Of a stretch of 64,000 bases of DNA, positions 22,465 to 35,129 are shown one piece after another (position 1 is the first letter of the stretch; every line of letters starts with the position of its first letter). The DNA lies in NCBI GenBank assembly GCA_021014945.1, contig MU266461.1:1-64000 (forward strand), in the 5' to 3' direction. Below the pieces are notes generated by a model. The model ran no database searches. It was not told the DNA's origin and saw only the letters and a program-made list of their open reading frames with translations. Source of the stretch: Leucogyrophana mollusca. Lineage: Eukaryota; Basidiomycota; Agaricomycetes; Boletales. The position numbers were made by a program, and so were the translations under genes.

Positions 22465-23326
22465 GGTCCGATTGCTCTTCATGTTCATTTTTCATCTCAA
22501 CATCAGCGAGACATAGCAGGGCACCTGGTCACAGCCAGCCATTGTGAAGGCTCTTCAAATGGGTCTCAGTGTCGCATTAGCGAGGTTGGACAAAATACGG
22601 TGCCTGTGATATTGCTTCGGCTTACACGATGAGGTGAAGTTATGCGCGGGCTGGTATATGCTCTTCAACGCATATATGGTGCGGCTGAAACCGACGTGTC
22701 CAATCGCTCACGTTGCATGTTGATGCTGCTGGGGTCGGTGCGTTCTGCATCATATCCGGGAAGCATCCTGGTAACCGAGGGTGGGGTGATGAATAGGTCA
22801 ATAGTAATCATCGAGAACCGTAGCACGTTGCCAGCGTGCTTAGTCGGCCATCGAGTCTCTGTCTTACGCTGAAAGAGCGAGAGGGGTATCAAAACGAGCT
22901 GACGGAATGAGGACTCAAAGAGCAGAATTTTCGCCCCTGTAGTGCTGAGCGCCTTTCCAACGTACCCAGCGACCGCCTCCGGGGGCGACACGACGAAACT
23001 CTTCCATAAAGACGCGATATATTCGTGGTATCCATGTCTTCCTTGATTCACTGGTTATGCTCGGATGAAGCGAAGTAACTGCTGAGTTGCACGCGTCGTT
23101 CTTCCGTCGTTACCCGACCTCGTCGACTCATGAGAAACATCGCGCCCAAAGTGGTGGGAGAGAAGGGAAGAAGATTAGGAATTCTCGTCGAGTGTTCAGT
23201 TTTATATACCCTGCGCGTTGGGCGATAAAAATTGGGACGACGCCACCATACCTTGGCTGCGAGACCCCCTCTCCATGTGACGTGAGCACCATCATAGGTA
23301 CACAGACTGAGAAGACTTGGAAAGGC
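22465..23326. other. Intergenic stretch without a supportable gene
   Basis: Short ORFs on both strands at 22642-23051 lack motifs. Nothing further is recognised. Confidence 0.4.
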
Positions 23327-25013
23327 TCAACCAGTCTTCCCCCTCCCCGCTAGATCAGTCATCGCTTTCTGCACTTCTAGCTTCTCCATCACAGCTCGAT
23401 GCAAGCTTGACTTATTCTTGTTCTTGACTTTACCTGGGTCGTCTGGCACCCCAGCGTTTATACTCGAGGTCGGGGTGACACTGGCATCAGCGGCAGTGTT
23501 CTTCGAGGTGATATGAGACGGGACAATTATTGGCGTAGGTCGCGGAGGTGGCGGCCACTGATGGGACGGTACAAGTAAGGTCAATAACGATCAGGGACAG
23601 GAGCATGTAGCACGTACACCACGGTTAGGCTGGTTGAAATGAAGAGCCGCCCAGGGCGGATACTCTTTCTCCAAATGCACGATATGATCTTCGAGGAACT
23701 TGAGACGACCGGCAAGTGTACTCGGGGGTCCAGGTACTGCAGTAGCATCGTATAAGCAACATTCTACCCTAACGACTGGCCACCCACCATAGCGTACTGC
23801 GAGATGCGTCTCTATGTTCTTCACCCGCTCATCTACTGCTGGTTGGTCTTCGGAAAGCGCGTCTTCAGAGAGACTGGCCTGCGTTGGCGGCTGCTTCCCC
23901 TTAGCAGTACCTTTCATCGTTCGCCGAAGAGGACCGTCCTCATTCTTCGCAATATCATACTTCATTTGCACATCCCGATCGAGGTGCTTGGCGTCCGCCC
24001 GCGCACATGATGGTATCGGCTCAGTACTATCCTCGTCGAGCTGCAACCGTCGACGTTTCTGCGAAAGGGACTCGAGGAACTCGACGCGATTCGACGCGTC
24101 GTTGCGTGCGCGATTCTGAGCCAAAAACGCAGATATCGATTTGATGACCTGTGAATACATAAGTACACGGATCAAGCAAGAGTCTCGGACCACTGTTGCG
24201 TGAAGCAGCGCCCACAAAAACTCACTGACGTCTGAGAACGAGGTTCGCCACCGCCAGCGACACGGACGTAGTCCAGTTTCCGCTCTTCGAGTGGTCGTTC
24301 TCTCGGCTCCTCTCCATCTTCCGACTTGCCCAGAGTCTTTGTGGGGGTCAGTTCAGCACACATCAAGCGCCAACCATCAAACGCACCAAAAGATCCCTCA
24401 TCAGCTCCCCAATCGCCCCAGGTACCTTCCGCCTCTCCCAATCCGGATTCATAACGACCATATCATCTTCAAACCCTCTAAGCGCCTGCGTCAACCCTAC
24501 TTTCTTCAAAAAAGATCTAATCACGCCGTCCCAATGGCGATGAAACTCTGGTGGCGGGGGTGACGGACTTGGTGTCTTGTGTTTCGGTGGTGGAGGAGGG
24601 GGTGCGGGTTTCGGTTTCGGTCTCGCTGGGGGCTGGTATTGCACGGCGTACTGCTGCGACTGGTACTGCGTATAGGGAATCTGGGAGTAGTGTTGCTGGT
24701 ATGGCGCGCTACCGGAGGCGTAGGGGTACCCCGCGACTGGCCATGCGTTCTGCCACGTTCCCGGAGGATAGCTCACGGTGTAGTATCCCTGCGTCGAGGC
24801 TTGTCCCTGAACCTGGCCCTGGGCTTGAGTTTGGGCGTACTGCGTTGGGTTAGCCAAAGTCGTGCTTGCTGCGGACAATTGGGTGGTGTTTTGGAGGGCA
24901 GCCTGGGGGTAGTATGGTGGCCTTTGGGTTGCTGGATCGACAGTACCAGTGCTTGGGGCGGATGCAGGCGGCTGAGAAGGCCCAGCTTGAGACGATGGCG
25001 GACCGTTCGTCAT
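23327..25013 (-). CDS. Proline-rich coiled-coil protein, tentatively MBIP-like
   Basis: Five exons from ATG 25013 to TGA 23327. Residues 1 to about 130 are low complexity, rich in Gln, Pro, Tyr and Ser (SQQYAVQYQPPARPKPKP, then polyproline PPPPPPKHKTPSPSPPPP). A conserved-looking block with WDGVIRSFLKKVGLTQALRG follows. Later exons give EERKLDYVRVAGG, VIKSISAFLAQNRARNDASN, and a predicted coiled coil (VDERVKNIETHLAVRY, LAGRLKFLEDHIVHLEKEYP) leading to PWAALHFNQPNRGWPPPPRP, with a helical C-terminus (LHRAVMEKLEVQKAMTDLAG). Introns near 24350, 24160-24230, 23715-23790 and 23580-23640 all keep frame. The IETHL..RLKFLEDHI arrangement recalls MAP3K12-binding inhibitory protein 1 (an ATAC acetyltransferase subunit in animals), but I hold this loosely. 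It is otherwise an uncharacterised nuclear-type protein. Confidence 0.7.
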
Positions 25014-25208
25014 TGCGAGAAAAAGCAAAGAGAAACCAGGCAGCCCGGAGGTCGGAAATTATGGCGGTTTGTATCTAAGGAATATTGGAACACGGGTGCA
25101 GTTGTACCCAGCCTGCAGGTTCAAGGAAAAGTAATGTTGCAGCAGTGTATATCCGAGTCACAAGAGTATATTCTATCGAGTCGTCGCACTCGGGAGGCTT
25201 TTCGACGA

Positions 25209-27171
25209 TCATACCTCGGACAATATCTTCACTAATATATCCTTGATGGTGTCCCTCTCCCAAAGCTCTTCATCCGTGCCTTCCTCATCCTCAGCACCTC
25301 GCTGATCCTTCTGACCGTGTCTCCTAACAGCACCCCGCACAGCACTGTTCAATACCTCGTCCATCGGCGAGTCGTGCACCCGCAGGCGATGCGACACCAC
25401 CCTCGGAAAGATGCGTGCGATATCCGCCTCCGAAACATCAAGCTCAGGGGTTTCTTCGCGTTCGTCCCCACCCAACTCCATGGACATGCTGGCATTCGAT
25501 CGTGTATCCGTTGACAGAGACAGAAGTGGCACAGCAACTCCGTTGGGCGTACGGTCTGACTCAAAACTTTCCCGGCTATACGCTCGTTCGGTCGTGCTGC
25601 CCTCCTCACTCGTATCGGGGTCGGGCTTCGCAGTATCCTTCACGAGCTCGGCACCCGTTAAGTCGACTCCGAGAACCCGAGTAGCACGCACGAGGCTTTC
25701 CGCGTCATGTCGCGATCGTGCAGTGAGTAGCGCCGCGTCGAGCGCGGGGTAATGGCGTGTCGCAGTAAATAAATCCGAGAGATAAAGGCCTATAGGTGCA
25801 CGGATATGCGTGTGGGTCAAGTTGAGGGCCTGCAAATTCTTCACCAAAGAAGGCGGTATAATGGGTGGTGCGGGTGATGCGGGTACAGACGGGAGAGACG
25901 AGGGTACCGGAGCAGGCAGGATCATGCTTGGAAAGTAGTGTGCGGGCGATGATCCAGACGAATAAGGAGAAGGTAATGCGGTCGACGGAGATGAAGGGGC
26001 TCGTGGCAGATGCTGCCGCACTGCTAGCCTTGTGGCAGCCTGCACAGAGATAGGAGTGCTCATCGCAAACCTGTCGAGCTACGCGGAAATGAACCATTTG
26101 AGCGGTGCGCTGTTGAAATTTACAGGGCGAAAGAATCACGTACAAGACTCTTGTGTATTCCGGGTCGCTCCCTCTCGTCCGAACGGCAGACGAATACCAT
26201 AATGAAATTCTCTGGGACGTCCCAGCCTGCAGCCTCTCCTTCGGGAGAACCATCATCGTCGAGAATTAATTTCCGCCTCGTTAATGTCCTCAATACTGCT
26301 CGTTGAGCACAGAGGCTGGTATACTCAAGCCCGGATACAACGACCGCACTGGGTACTTTCACTATCTCGCTATCTAGGTGCAACACCTGATGCTGATGGT
26401 GGCTAGGGGCTATAGTTGGAACAGAAGGTTCAGTACGCACGCCGAAGGCATGAAGATTAGGCCGCGTCGTATGGGCTTCCGCATTTGGACCGAAATGGTC
26501 AGCGGGAGAAGACATATCTTCAACTGTCAAAGCAGGCTGTGACGGCTGGCGGGCGACAACCGCAGGTTTTGCTTCACTGGGATAAGACGATGATCTCGGA
26601 AAGGATATTTTTCGACTGCGCACGGTGGTGATTGACGCTTGTGCGAAAGATTGTTTACCCGTCGAAATCCGTGAACTTGCAGTGGGCGTGCGTTTGTGCC
26701 TGTCACGTTGTTTCGATGTGGCCAAGGATGGGCTGAAGGGGCCGTTACTGGTAGGCGGAGGGGCTGACGACGGCAGAAATAGCGACCTCAGGAGCTCTGA
26801 GGGTGCCTGAGATCTTGCGTCCGAGTGCAGTTTCACTCTGTGAGCTGTGCATCCGAAGACGGTAGCGAATGTCTAGCACGACCGTGACAAGTGAGACATG
26901 GAAAAAGTAACGAAAGAATGAAACAGATCATCCCACATGGACTGACCAGCGTGACAAGCTTTGATAACACTCCGACATCCTCTTCGCGAGTGCGTAAGAT
27001 CAAGTTTCGGTTTCCAGCAATGATACAAAGGAGCAAAGCCCGGAGAACGATAGGATCTAGAGGAAAATTTGGAACGGCTGTACGGATCTGGGCAAGAAGG
27101 GCGGGGTACAATAGATGCGTCCCGGGATGCGGGAGGGTGGCAGGCATGTCAGGTCCGGTGGTGGATTCCAT
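25209..27171 (-). CDS. MoxR/Mg-chelatase-like AAA+ relative, degenerate P-loop
   Basis: Three exons from ATG 27171. Exon 1 reads LLYPALLAQIRTAVPNFPLD and LLLCIIAGNRNLILRTREED, where a Walker A would lie but the GxxGxGK pattern is absent. The intron at about 26873-26955 leads to TLTFATVFGCTAHRVKLH, then a long Ser/Pro/Arg-rich insertion. The core resumes with SAVVVSGLEYTSLCAQRAVL and WDVPENFIMVFVCRSDERER. A second intron ends at a TAG giving LLDRFAMSTPISVQA, the LLDRF motif of Mg-chelatase/MoxR AAA proteins. The C-terminal helical lid is seen in HYPALDAALLTARSRHDAES, RATRVLGVDL and ADIARIFPRVVSHRLRV. Loss of Walker A suggests a non-hydrolysing or scaffold role. Stop at 25209 unless a final intron (25080-25212) adds a short tail. 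The family is known only as hypothetical fungal proteins. Confidence 0.72.
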
Positions 27172-28002
27172 GCTAAAATGGACCCTGGCTTGGGTCTGGG
27201 TGGCTTGTCACCGACTAGGACGAAGATTACAGTATGATGTGCAGTCAGGTGCTACCCCAACTAGCTGTGCAATCTAGACGTAACAAACGTTAACACTGGC
27301 CGTTGCTGATGGTGACTGATGCGTGGCTCGGTCCCTCCGGAAGAGGCGGCGGCGTCATAACTGACACTTACGCACCTTTCGACGCGAAAAGTGGTTGCCG
27401 AACCGATGATTCTACCACCCAGACTTCAATCAGGGAATAATGAATGGAACTTACATTTCGGTAATAGATGGAAAGGTCTGCTTGGTGCTTTGGTCGAACC
27501 AGTTCGACGTCCGGAAGCAAAACGGTTCGAGAACGATCGTCCACGAGCGTATCCGAGAATAGAAAGCTTAGTCATCCGGGAGTTAAAGTATTCACCTTAG
27601 TCATCGAGATGCAATAAAAATAACGATAAGATAACCGGAGAAATTCAGGTAAGACCTGTTGATATGGAGACTTGGCGCCCACCAAGCTCGTGTGGTCAAT
27701 TAGATCGACTTTGCCTGTGCAATATGGCCTGAAGATCTTTCAGGTAACTTCACACCAGCGGGTGAGTTTAATTCCACACTTTTATCCGCTTAAAGACGCC
27801 TAAATTTTCCCTCGACGGGTTTCTTCAAGTATCTTCCGAGCGGTCGCGCGCCGGCACGACACATCCTCGAGGCTTCTGCAGCCGACTCCGAGCGTCTTTT
27901 TATTTTCTGCCTCCCTCAAGCGTCAGGCGACAGGTTCTCACCTGTGTCACTTTCTCTTCATCTGTCACCTCATCCCCCACACTGAATCTATTCACTGGAT
28001 GA
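27172..28002. other. Divergent promoter region, AAA-like gene / membrane-protein gene
   Basis: About 830 bases between two divergent start codons. No coding signal. The last 60 bases before 28003 are rich in C and T, as often seen around fungal transcription starts. Confidence 0.5.
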
Positions 28003-31000
28003 ATGGCAGACGGTATCCCTCAATTTATGGTCGATGATGACTCTCCCGAGGTTGCTTATTACCCTTTCAATGACCTCCTCGCAATTCCCGCTGTCTCCGA
28101 AGGGTGGAGTCTGTACTATACAGGTTCCGGATATACGACCACTCCTGGTGCGGTGGGTGTAGGCACCAGCTACCATTCCACCTCTGCCAATGGTTCCACC
28201 CTCAGTATTCAATGGAACGGTGAGCCCTGTCTCGCGATAGCTCTGTCGTGCAGTATCAGCCCGCTTACAATTCTTCACCTCCAGGCACGGGTATCGATCT
28301 CTTCGGAAATGTCAGCGAAGCAACATACTCTCTCTCCTTGGACGGATTTCCCACCACTTCATACCTTTCTGATGTATCGAACAACATTCTTGCATCAATA
28401 AACGACATAGACAACACCAATCACACGCTATTACTGACGACATCGATCACGAATCAACCTACTCCCGACTCATATGTCACTTTCGACAAAGCCCTAGTCA
28501 CATACGCCCCTCCTGCTGGGGTGGAAAAGTACGTGTATAGGGTTCTACGTCGATCCGTGCTGGGCGGCGATTGGGCGCTACCTGTCATTGACGCCATCAT
28601 CCCAGCTCCACTGCTAACTCACAGACTATCAATGACGCTGATGATATCGCTTTCCTGGGTCAATGGAGTTATGTCACAGACGACACAGGCAATGCAATGC
28701 ACCTGTCGACGACTGCTGGTGATCGTGCACATACAACGTTCTTAGGCAGATATATTTCATGGTCCCCTTCATTCTCAGTCTTACGATTCTTTACTGTCTA
28801 GGCTCGGCGATCACTATTTATGGCCTGGTTTCCTCGTACTCAGGCAATTACTCAGTCACCATCGATAACCACACTTCGAACTTTTCTGCACGGTCGACTT
28901 ACAATAACTCTGAGGCCCTACTCTTCTTTGCGACTGATCTTCCGCAGAATATCCCACACCAGCTTACTGTGACCAACACCGAAGACCGCACTTTCGCCCT
29001 TCGCGTCGGCGGTGTAAATGTCACTGCGTTCGGAAATGTCACCGCGTAATTGCTAGATCTCTCTTTATACCGCAATGTTTTACTGAACCCTCTGTAGTAT
29101 GCCTGTTTCCACCTCAAGCACCACCACTCCGAAAGGAACCATTGCAGCGATTGTACTTGCGGGGGTGCTCATCCTCCTCCTCGTATGCGCCGCAATCTAC
29201 TACTTTTTAATCATACGACCTCGTTCTCGCCGCCGCCAGCTCAGTGTTGGGGTGCAGCGGTCCGTGGGTTCCCCGCAGGAAGAGAAAAGGATGGATCTGG
29301 AGGGCGTTATCGACATCAGCCCACCGCCTGGCGACGAAGAGTTCGAGGTTACGAGTATGAGTACCAGCAAGGGTTATGGTTTCGGTTTAGGGCTGCGCCG
29401 CAGCTTTCCATTTGCTTACAGGAAAGGCAAAGCGGGGAGCAGCAGCAGTAGTGGGAAGTCCGGAGAAGCCGTAGCTATGGAGTTGCGAGCAACACCTCGA
29501 TACGACTTCGATGATAAGCGTTTCTCCACAAACACCCTCACCGTCGACCTCTCCGCGCCAGAATCGGAGAAGCTTGCACCAGGGTGGTCGAATCCTGCTC
29601 AGCGGACGTCGTTCTCTGCTAGCTCCAAAAGCGGCCACTTCAGAATCGGGAGCCACGGGCTGCTGCTTCCCGAACTTCGTGTGGACGAAGCGGGGGATGA
29701 AGATAATGAAGAGGACGACGACGCCGACGCCAAGACGCTTACTTCGCGCCAAGACGAGAACCTCGCTGCGACCCTGTCGCTCAGTCCGCGGACATCTGAG
29801 GCTCCCGGTGGCTTTGCTGCGGCAATTCGGCGATCGGTGATGGGCTTCGAGACGGAAGAGGACCGGCGACAATCCAGTCTCGCCGCACGAGATGGACACC
29901 TTCTCCAAGTGCGCGAGACCAGCCCTTTCAGAGTGGATGTCGGTGCGATCTTGGGAACCGTGAGAGGAAACCGGGACTCAAAGAGGACGAGTGGTAGCGG
30001 AAGCAGCTGGTCAAGAATACGTGCCAAACTGAGTAGGAGAACGCTGCGGGAAGAACCCAGCCAAGAAAGTCAAAGCGATCAACAAGGCGGGAGCCACCAA
30101 CTTGCCAGTGAAGCAGGCGCCATGCCCGTAATGTTACTTGCGCCTGAGTCAGTTCCCTCTGGAGTGGCGACGCTCGGGACACAGTCGTTCCTTGATCTCA
30201 GCTCTTCTGCTTCTCCCGCATCGTCCGTCCGCCGGCACTCAAAAACCACGACCCTGAGCTCGGCACCGGCGGACGTTGGCCATTACCACGAAGTGTCACA
30301 GTGGAGCAGCAATCCTTCTGACCATGTTCACCGTACTAGCGTTGGTGGTGGCGTAATTGCGCGACCGGATGCGCCGTCAACCGTGTCTGAACCATCCCAG
30401 CCTGAGCTCTCATCCGAGGGCTCTAACTCGCATTCGTCACCTTCCGCCAAGACAACGCGTTCTTCGCCGTTCCCTTTCCCCATCACTATTCCGCCTTCCT
30501 CACACTTCCCTCATCCTCTTGACGCGACCTCTAACCCAGATACCCTTTCCTTTTCTCCGACTCGTTCGCCTATCAGACGCTCGTTCCAGCAATTCCAGGC
30601 TACTCATGGTCCACCACCATCGGGACATAACAGCGACCCCACGTCTCCCACTGACAGTGTGCCGTTCTCCGTCTCCGACATCCACTTCAGACACAGCCAG
30701 TCCGACTATGCAGGCTTCGACTCGCGACGAGCCAGCGCTGCGTCCAACCTCCCACCTCATCCGCCCCTCCCTCATATGTCGCAGCCGGGAACTCCCGCCT
30801 TCACCCCCCCACCGCCTTATATTGTTCAGCGCGTGCTTGGTATGACGCCACTTATGCCAACGTCGGCGGGCGGTCGATGGGTCCAGCCAAGTCCTACAAC
30901 AGGACAGACGGTAGTCGCGGAGCCTCTCAGTACAACTCCTCTGACATCGCCATCTTCGACTTCACCTTTTCGCATAGGATCCCTCCTCGGCCCACGACCA

Positions 31001-31087
31001 CGGCCGTCCACTGCTGGCTCTGTCACTCAGAGCGCTCCCCAGTTATCTATACAAGCTCGGCGTGCCACTGGTAGAGGTCCGCGTTGA
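28003..31087 (+). CDS. Single-pass membrane protein with two-part ectodomain
   Basis: No enzymatic motif. Exons before about 29095 encode two similar beta-rich modules. The first runs MVDDDSPEVAYYPFND through GTGIDLFGNVSEATYSLSLD to ITNQPTPDSYVTFDKALVTY. The second runs INDADDIAFLGQWSYVTDDT through GSAITIYGLVSSYSGNYSV to NVTAFGNVT. Each has a DD/D...W opening, a G(T/S)(G/A)I.(L/I)(F/Y)G strand and a YS(L/V)..D strand. N-glycosylation sequons are frequent. After an intron at about 29048-29098, a transmembrane helix (GTIAAIVLAGVLILLLVCAA) and a basic stop-transfer RPRSRRRQ precede a cytosolic tail of about 600 residues, rich in Ser and Pro with acidic and basic patches. No cleavable signal peptide is evident. 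The 28740-28800 splice is unresolved. The architecture is common among uncharacterised Agaricomycete proteins. Confidence 0.75.
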
Positions 31088-31480
31088 CGAGACTGGTAGT
31101 TTACACCCCACCCTATATGGACATCAAAGACACTGACCTTTCTTGAAGTAAACACTCCTTCGTGTGCGCCAGACTCTTGCAATCACTGATCCAAGACTAT
31201 ATCTGTGATACCCTCTTCTTGATTTCGCCTACATTGTGTTTCTAGCATGTTCCATTTAATTGGGTCGCATCTGACCGGCCTTCATCGTCGCTCCCTTGGG
31301 CTGTTGTCACTTTCGCATCCTGTACCATCACATCACACCACATCTATACCTACTTCTTTTTCTTGAGGAAAACTTCATTTGCATACCGCATCAAATTGCA
31401 GAATCCAGAGTGTAGGTATAGAATGTCAAAGATAAGTTGTCCTCGCAACGCCGCCTCGCTGACAGGTGTCCCAAATTCAA
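31088..31480. other. Convergent 3' region
   Basis: This lies between the stop codon of the membrane-protein gene and the stop codon of VPS53 on the other strand. It should hold both 3' ends and polyadenylation signals; no gene is supported. Confidence 0.5.
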
Positions 31481-34400
31481 TTACGCAGGTGATTGCGTAT
31501 CTCTCCTCAGCCCAAAACTAACGAAGCGTCTGATATCAGAGAAGACTTCGCGTTTCTGGCCAGGCTCGCCGGCTCTCCCGTCTCCCGTTGTTGGCCCACC
31601 GTGCGGAGTTGATGCCAGCGAAGCGAAGACGCCATCGCCACCGGGACTAACCCCTCCTGGTGTAGTGGCTAGTGGGAGAGCGATGCGGCTCGCATTAGGA
31701 CTCCCAAGAGTCGAACCAAGCTGGGCTGTCAAAGGGGGATCCATATCCAGTGAGGAGAGGAATGATGTGCTTTCGAGATCAGTCTTGGTACTCGTGATGG
31801 TAAGGAACGAATCCAAGAGGCTGTTCTGCTCAGCCTTTGGCGTCCCCTTGAGGTCCAGGATCTGACGACATCGAATAGCGTCAGCCGTTAGCATTGACTT
31901 TCACGCTGCGGGGATATTTCTGTACCTTTTGAAAATTGGAAAAGGATGCATCGCCAACTAAGAGCGTATAGTTTAGGATAAATCCCTCTGGCGGGTCCTA
32001 AGATAGCTTCAATAATGATGCAAGGCACTTGGTTGACATGACACACCACTGGCGTCACTATGACCTTAAGCAAAGCTTCAAGTCTCGTGGTACTTTTGGT
32101 CAAACTGCGGGTGTAACTAAGGGGTACTGTCAGCAGATGATTCGCCACATCACGGGGCGGACAACTTACCCAGATGTCGCAAGGGCATCACCGGGAAGCT
32201 TTAACAAACATGATTTTACTACTTGTAGATCGATGAGCAGCTAGCACAGGCCAAATCAGTCCGTGAACACGGCAGACGTGGCTAGATACTCACCTGTTCA
32301 GCGCCAATCTCCTTGAGAGGCCGGCTTTTGACAAGGGCGTTCGTAAACCTTGTGAGAACAAGGCTACAAGCTTTGTCGAACAGATTGCGCAGATATTTCT
32401 TCTGCTCGACCAGTGGCTTGACGATATCTGTCACTTGCTCTACCATCTTTGCCAGCTCACCGACGTATGAAGATTGACCGCTGACTTGACTCAGACTAGG
32501 CCACTGTGTCCGAGCCATAGTCGTGAAGGCAGCGTCACAAGCCGAGTCCAGCTCCCGTAGGTGAACAGTTATAGAAGCAGAAATGACGCTATAAGAGAGT
32601 GAGGGCACGTTATGACAAAATCCAAAGATACGAACCTCATGAAAAGATCTCGTTCAGCTTGCAGGGTTACTTTGGGTTTAAAGCTGACATTGATATTCTC
32701 CTTAATCTTTTCTTCCAACTGCACGGGCCGAAAGTCAGTACTTGTTCTGGCTGTAATCAAATACAGGGCACCTCAAGGGCTGTTGTTTGGCAGTAATCAG
32801 CCGTGTTGATCAACAGACACGCCTGGTGAAGTTCAGCGACGTCAAACCGTGAATCCATGGACTTCCGGGTCTGTGCTGGTGGACTAAGGAGAGGCGAGTC
32901 AGCACAAGCCATCTACAGCCACGAACGATTTCCCTCACCGCTTCAACCTAATTCCCAGTACATCCTCTATGACATTCGCTGTCGGTCACCATAATCAACT
33001 CTCTTACAGGATGTACGGAACTCACCAGCGTAAATGCGAAGCCACTTCTTGTGCAACGTACATAAGTCAAATAGGGCTTGACCTGTCGAAAGCTTGGCGC
33101 ACTGCTCCAGGCTCTGGGCGTAAAAGTAAAAGAGTTCCGTGGATGACGGTAGGACAACAGTCGGAGGTTCGTGGGTGTCGTCCTGATCTGTTGACGTCCT
33201 CGGGGTTGCATCAAGTGAAGCACGCCCCTTGGTCGCGTTGGATCCACGGTGGGGGGCAAGCATGTCCGCCAACGCTCTAGAAAGGATGAGTATTCCAACA
33301 CTTGAGAAAGATGCCGGCAGCTCAACTTGTCTTGCGCGTCCACAAACACAGTCAAATGAGGTTCGAACGCGGACGACATTGATTGGACAGGAGCAGCAGG
33401 TGGCAATGCCGTTGCTTTCAATATCCCATCTAACTGTGGACGACCAAGAGTCAGGGGAAGTAGCGTAGATTGGTGGACAAGCTTACCGGAGTAGCCCACT
33501 TTTTCGACATGGCCGACTCGAACTCGATTGTCTGTTGCAGCGTCTCCAACAATACTTTGACGGTTAAAGATGGGCCGGCTTTGGAAAGCAACGAAGACAG
33601 GTCATCTCTGATGAGTGAAGGGATAGCGCTTAAGGAATCATGCAAACGGGGAAGGGTGGATGACTGTCACCTGGTTATGCCGACAAATTTCGCAAACAAA
33701 TGCCACCCGACCTTCCACTCCACTGGAAACACGCGCCCTTGCTCAACCTCATGCGTGTGGAGGAGCCTCCGGAACCACGCATACCTTCGAGATATGTTGT
33801 CCAGATGCCCAGCTTCATCCGTTGCGCGGAATATCCGGCGATACTCCTTCAGTTCGAGCGCGACATAGCGATCTATGACGTGAGCACGGACATCTGGACC
33901 TAGAACATCTACGACAGCACAAGCGTCCGCGATTAGGGTTGGCTTGACAGGCTTCGCGGGGTCTTGCAAGAAACTGGGCATTCAACCATGAATATTTCGA
34001 GCCGAACACTCGCAGGGAAGACATACAATGCATCAAACTCTCCATCAAGCTGTGCACGAATCTCGCCTTGGATTTGCTGAATTCGCTTCCACACTTGAAG
34101 AATCCGGTGTACGGACATATAAGGCTTGAATGAGGCAGATATCTGTTTGACAACCTATGCAAGCTAGCATTAGATGCTGTAAGTAACCGGGAAGGTGGCA
34201 AAAACTCACAGCAAGTGTTTGCGCGATGTCGTCGTACTTCTTCTCTCCAACCTGGTCCTCGAGTTGTGTCAAAGCATTGACTACATAATCTGTTCAGGAC
34301 AAGCGCAAGGGAAAGTCAAAGATTGCACATACCAAGCATTTGTAAGCGCTTCAAAGTCGTCATACTCAATATGAGATTCTTTTTCGCTAGATCCAGGACT

Positions 34401-34895
34401 TGTATATCCTTCGTTATATTCCTAACAACGGCTTCCGACTCTGTCGCTTTCTCCCGGATACGGGACATCTGACCTAGTAAATCCTTTTCAGCGGATGAGT
34501 GCGACGGCGAGCTTTTAGGACACTTAGTACTCACAGAAATCATCTCTTGGATAAGCTGCATTCTCGTCGGATCCTGGTCTCGCCTCAACTCAGCTTTCCA
34601 AGAATCTATCTCGCGCTGCAAGTCACGCTGATTCTGAGCGAGGTTCGCTTGAACCGTTTCGAGTTGACTCAATGATGCCTCTGGGGTAGAGGTTGAGTTT
34701 CTTCTTGAGCGGTTTATTAGGATATAACATGTACGCACCATCAGGAAATAGTTCGTTCAGAACATCTTCGGGATTGAATTCGTTGGAAAGCACGTCAAGT
34801 GGATCGTCACCTTGCTGCTCAGTCTTGAGCTCCAGAACGCGCTGTATTGCCAGGATGACTTCGTGTGGAAGCTCTTCGTCGTGCCTCCTTTGCAT
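31481..34895 (-). CDS. VPS53: VPS53, GARP tethering complex subunit
   Basis: Subunit of the Golgi-associated retrograde protein complex, which tethers endosome-derived vesicles at the trans-Golgi network. Spliced from at least ten exons. From ATG 34895: LPHEVILAIQRVLELKTEQQ, FNPEDVLNELFPD joined to EASLSQLETVQANLAQ, the coiled-coil MSRIREKATESEAVVRNITK, VLDLAKKNLILSMTTLKRLQ, LEDQVGEKKYDDIAQTLAV, then KPYMSVHRILQVWKRIQQIQ. The order FN..D.LN..FP, IRDKAE..E.MV..IT.DI..LD.AK..L..SITTL..L.ML is diagnostic of the Vps53 N-terminal domain. The C-terminal exon keeps LDLKGTPKAEQNSLLDSFL and ends at 31481 in a Ser/Gly-rich tail. A further small minus-strand ORF upstream (34948-35132) is discussed separately; the start at 34895 is preferred because it gives the family-typical N-terminus. 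Confidence 0.88.
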
Positions 34896-35129
34896 TTCGG
34901 CCTCGGGGCTTTGATTATGAAACAGCGGAACTGTCAACGTGCACTGAACCAAAAGTCAGGATCGTGTTCTGTGACGAGCGCTGCCAAATCGGGTTTACCC
35001 TTTTCAGCTATCTTTCCCTGTTTCCTCTGAGTCTGGTCTTGGCCCTGGCTCTGGCTTTCCGGCGTTCCATGACCTGAGCACTGGGGACAGCACACAGGTT
35101 GCGCATAACTTTCTAGCGTATTACCAGCC

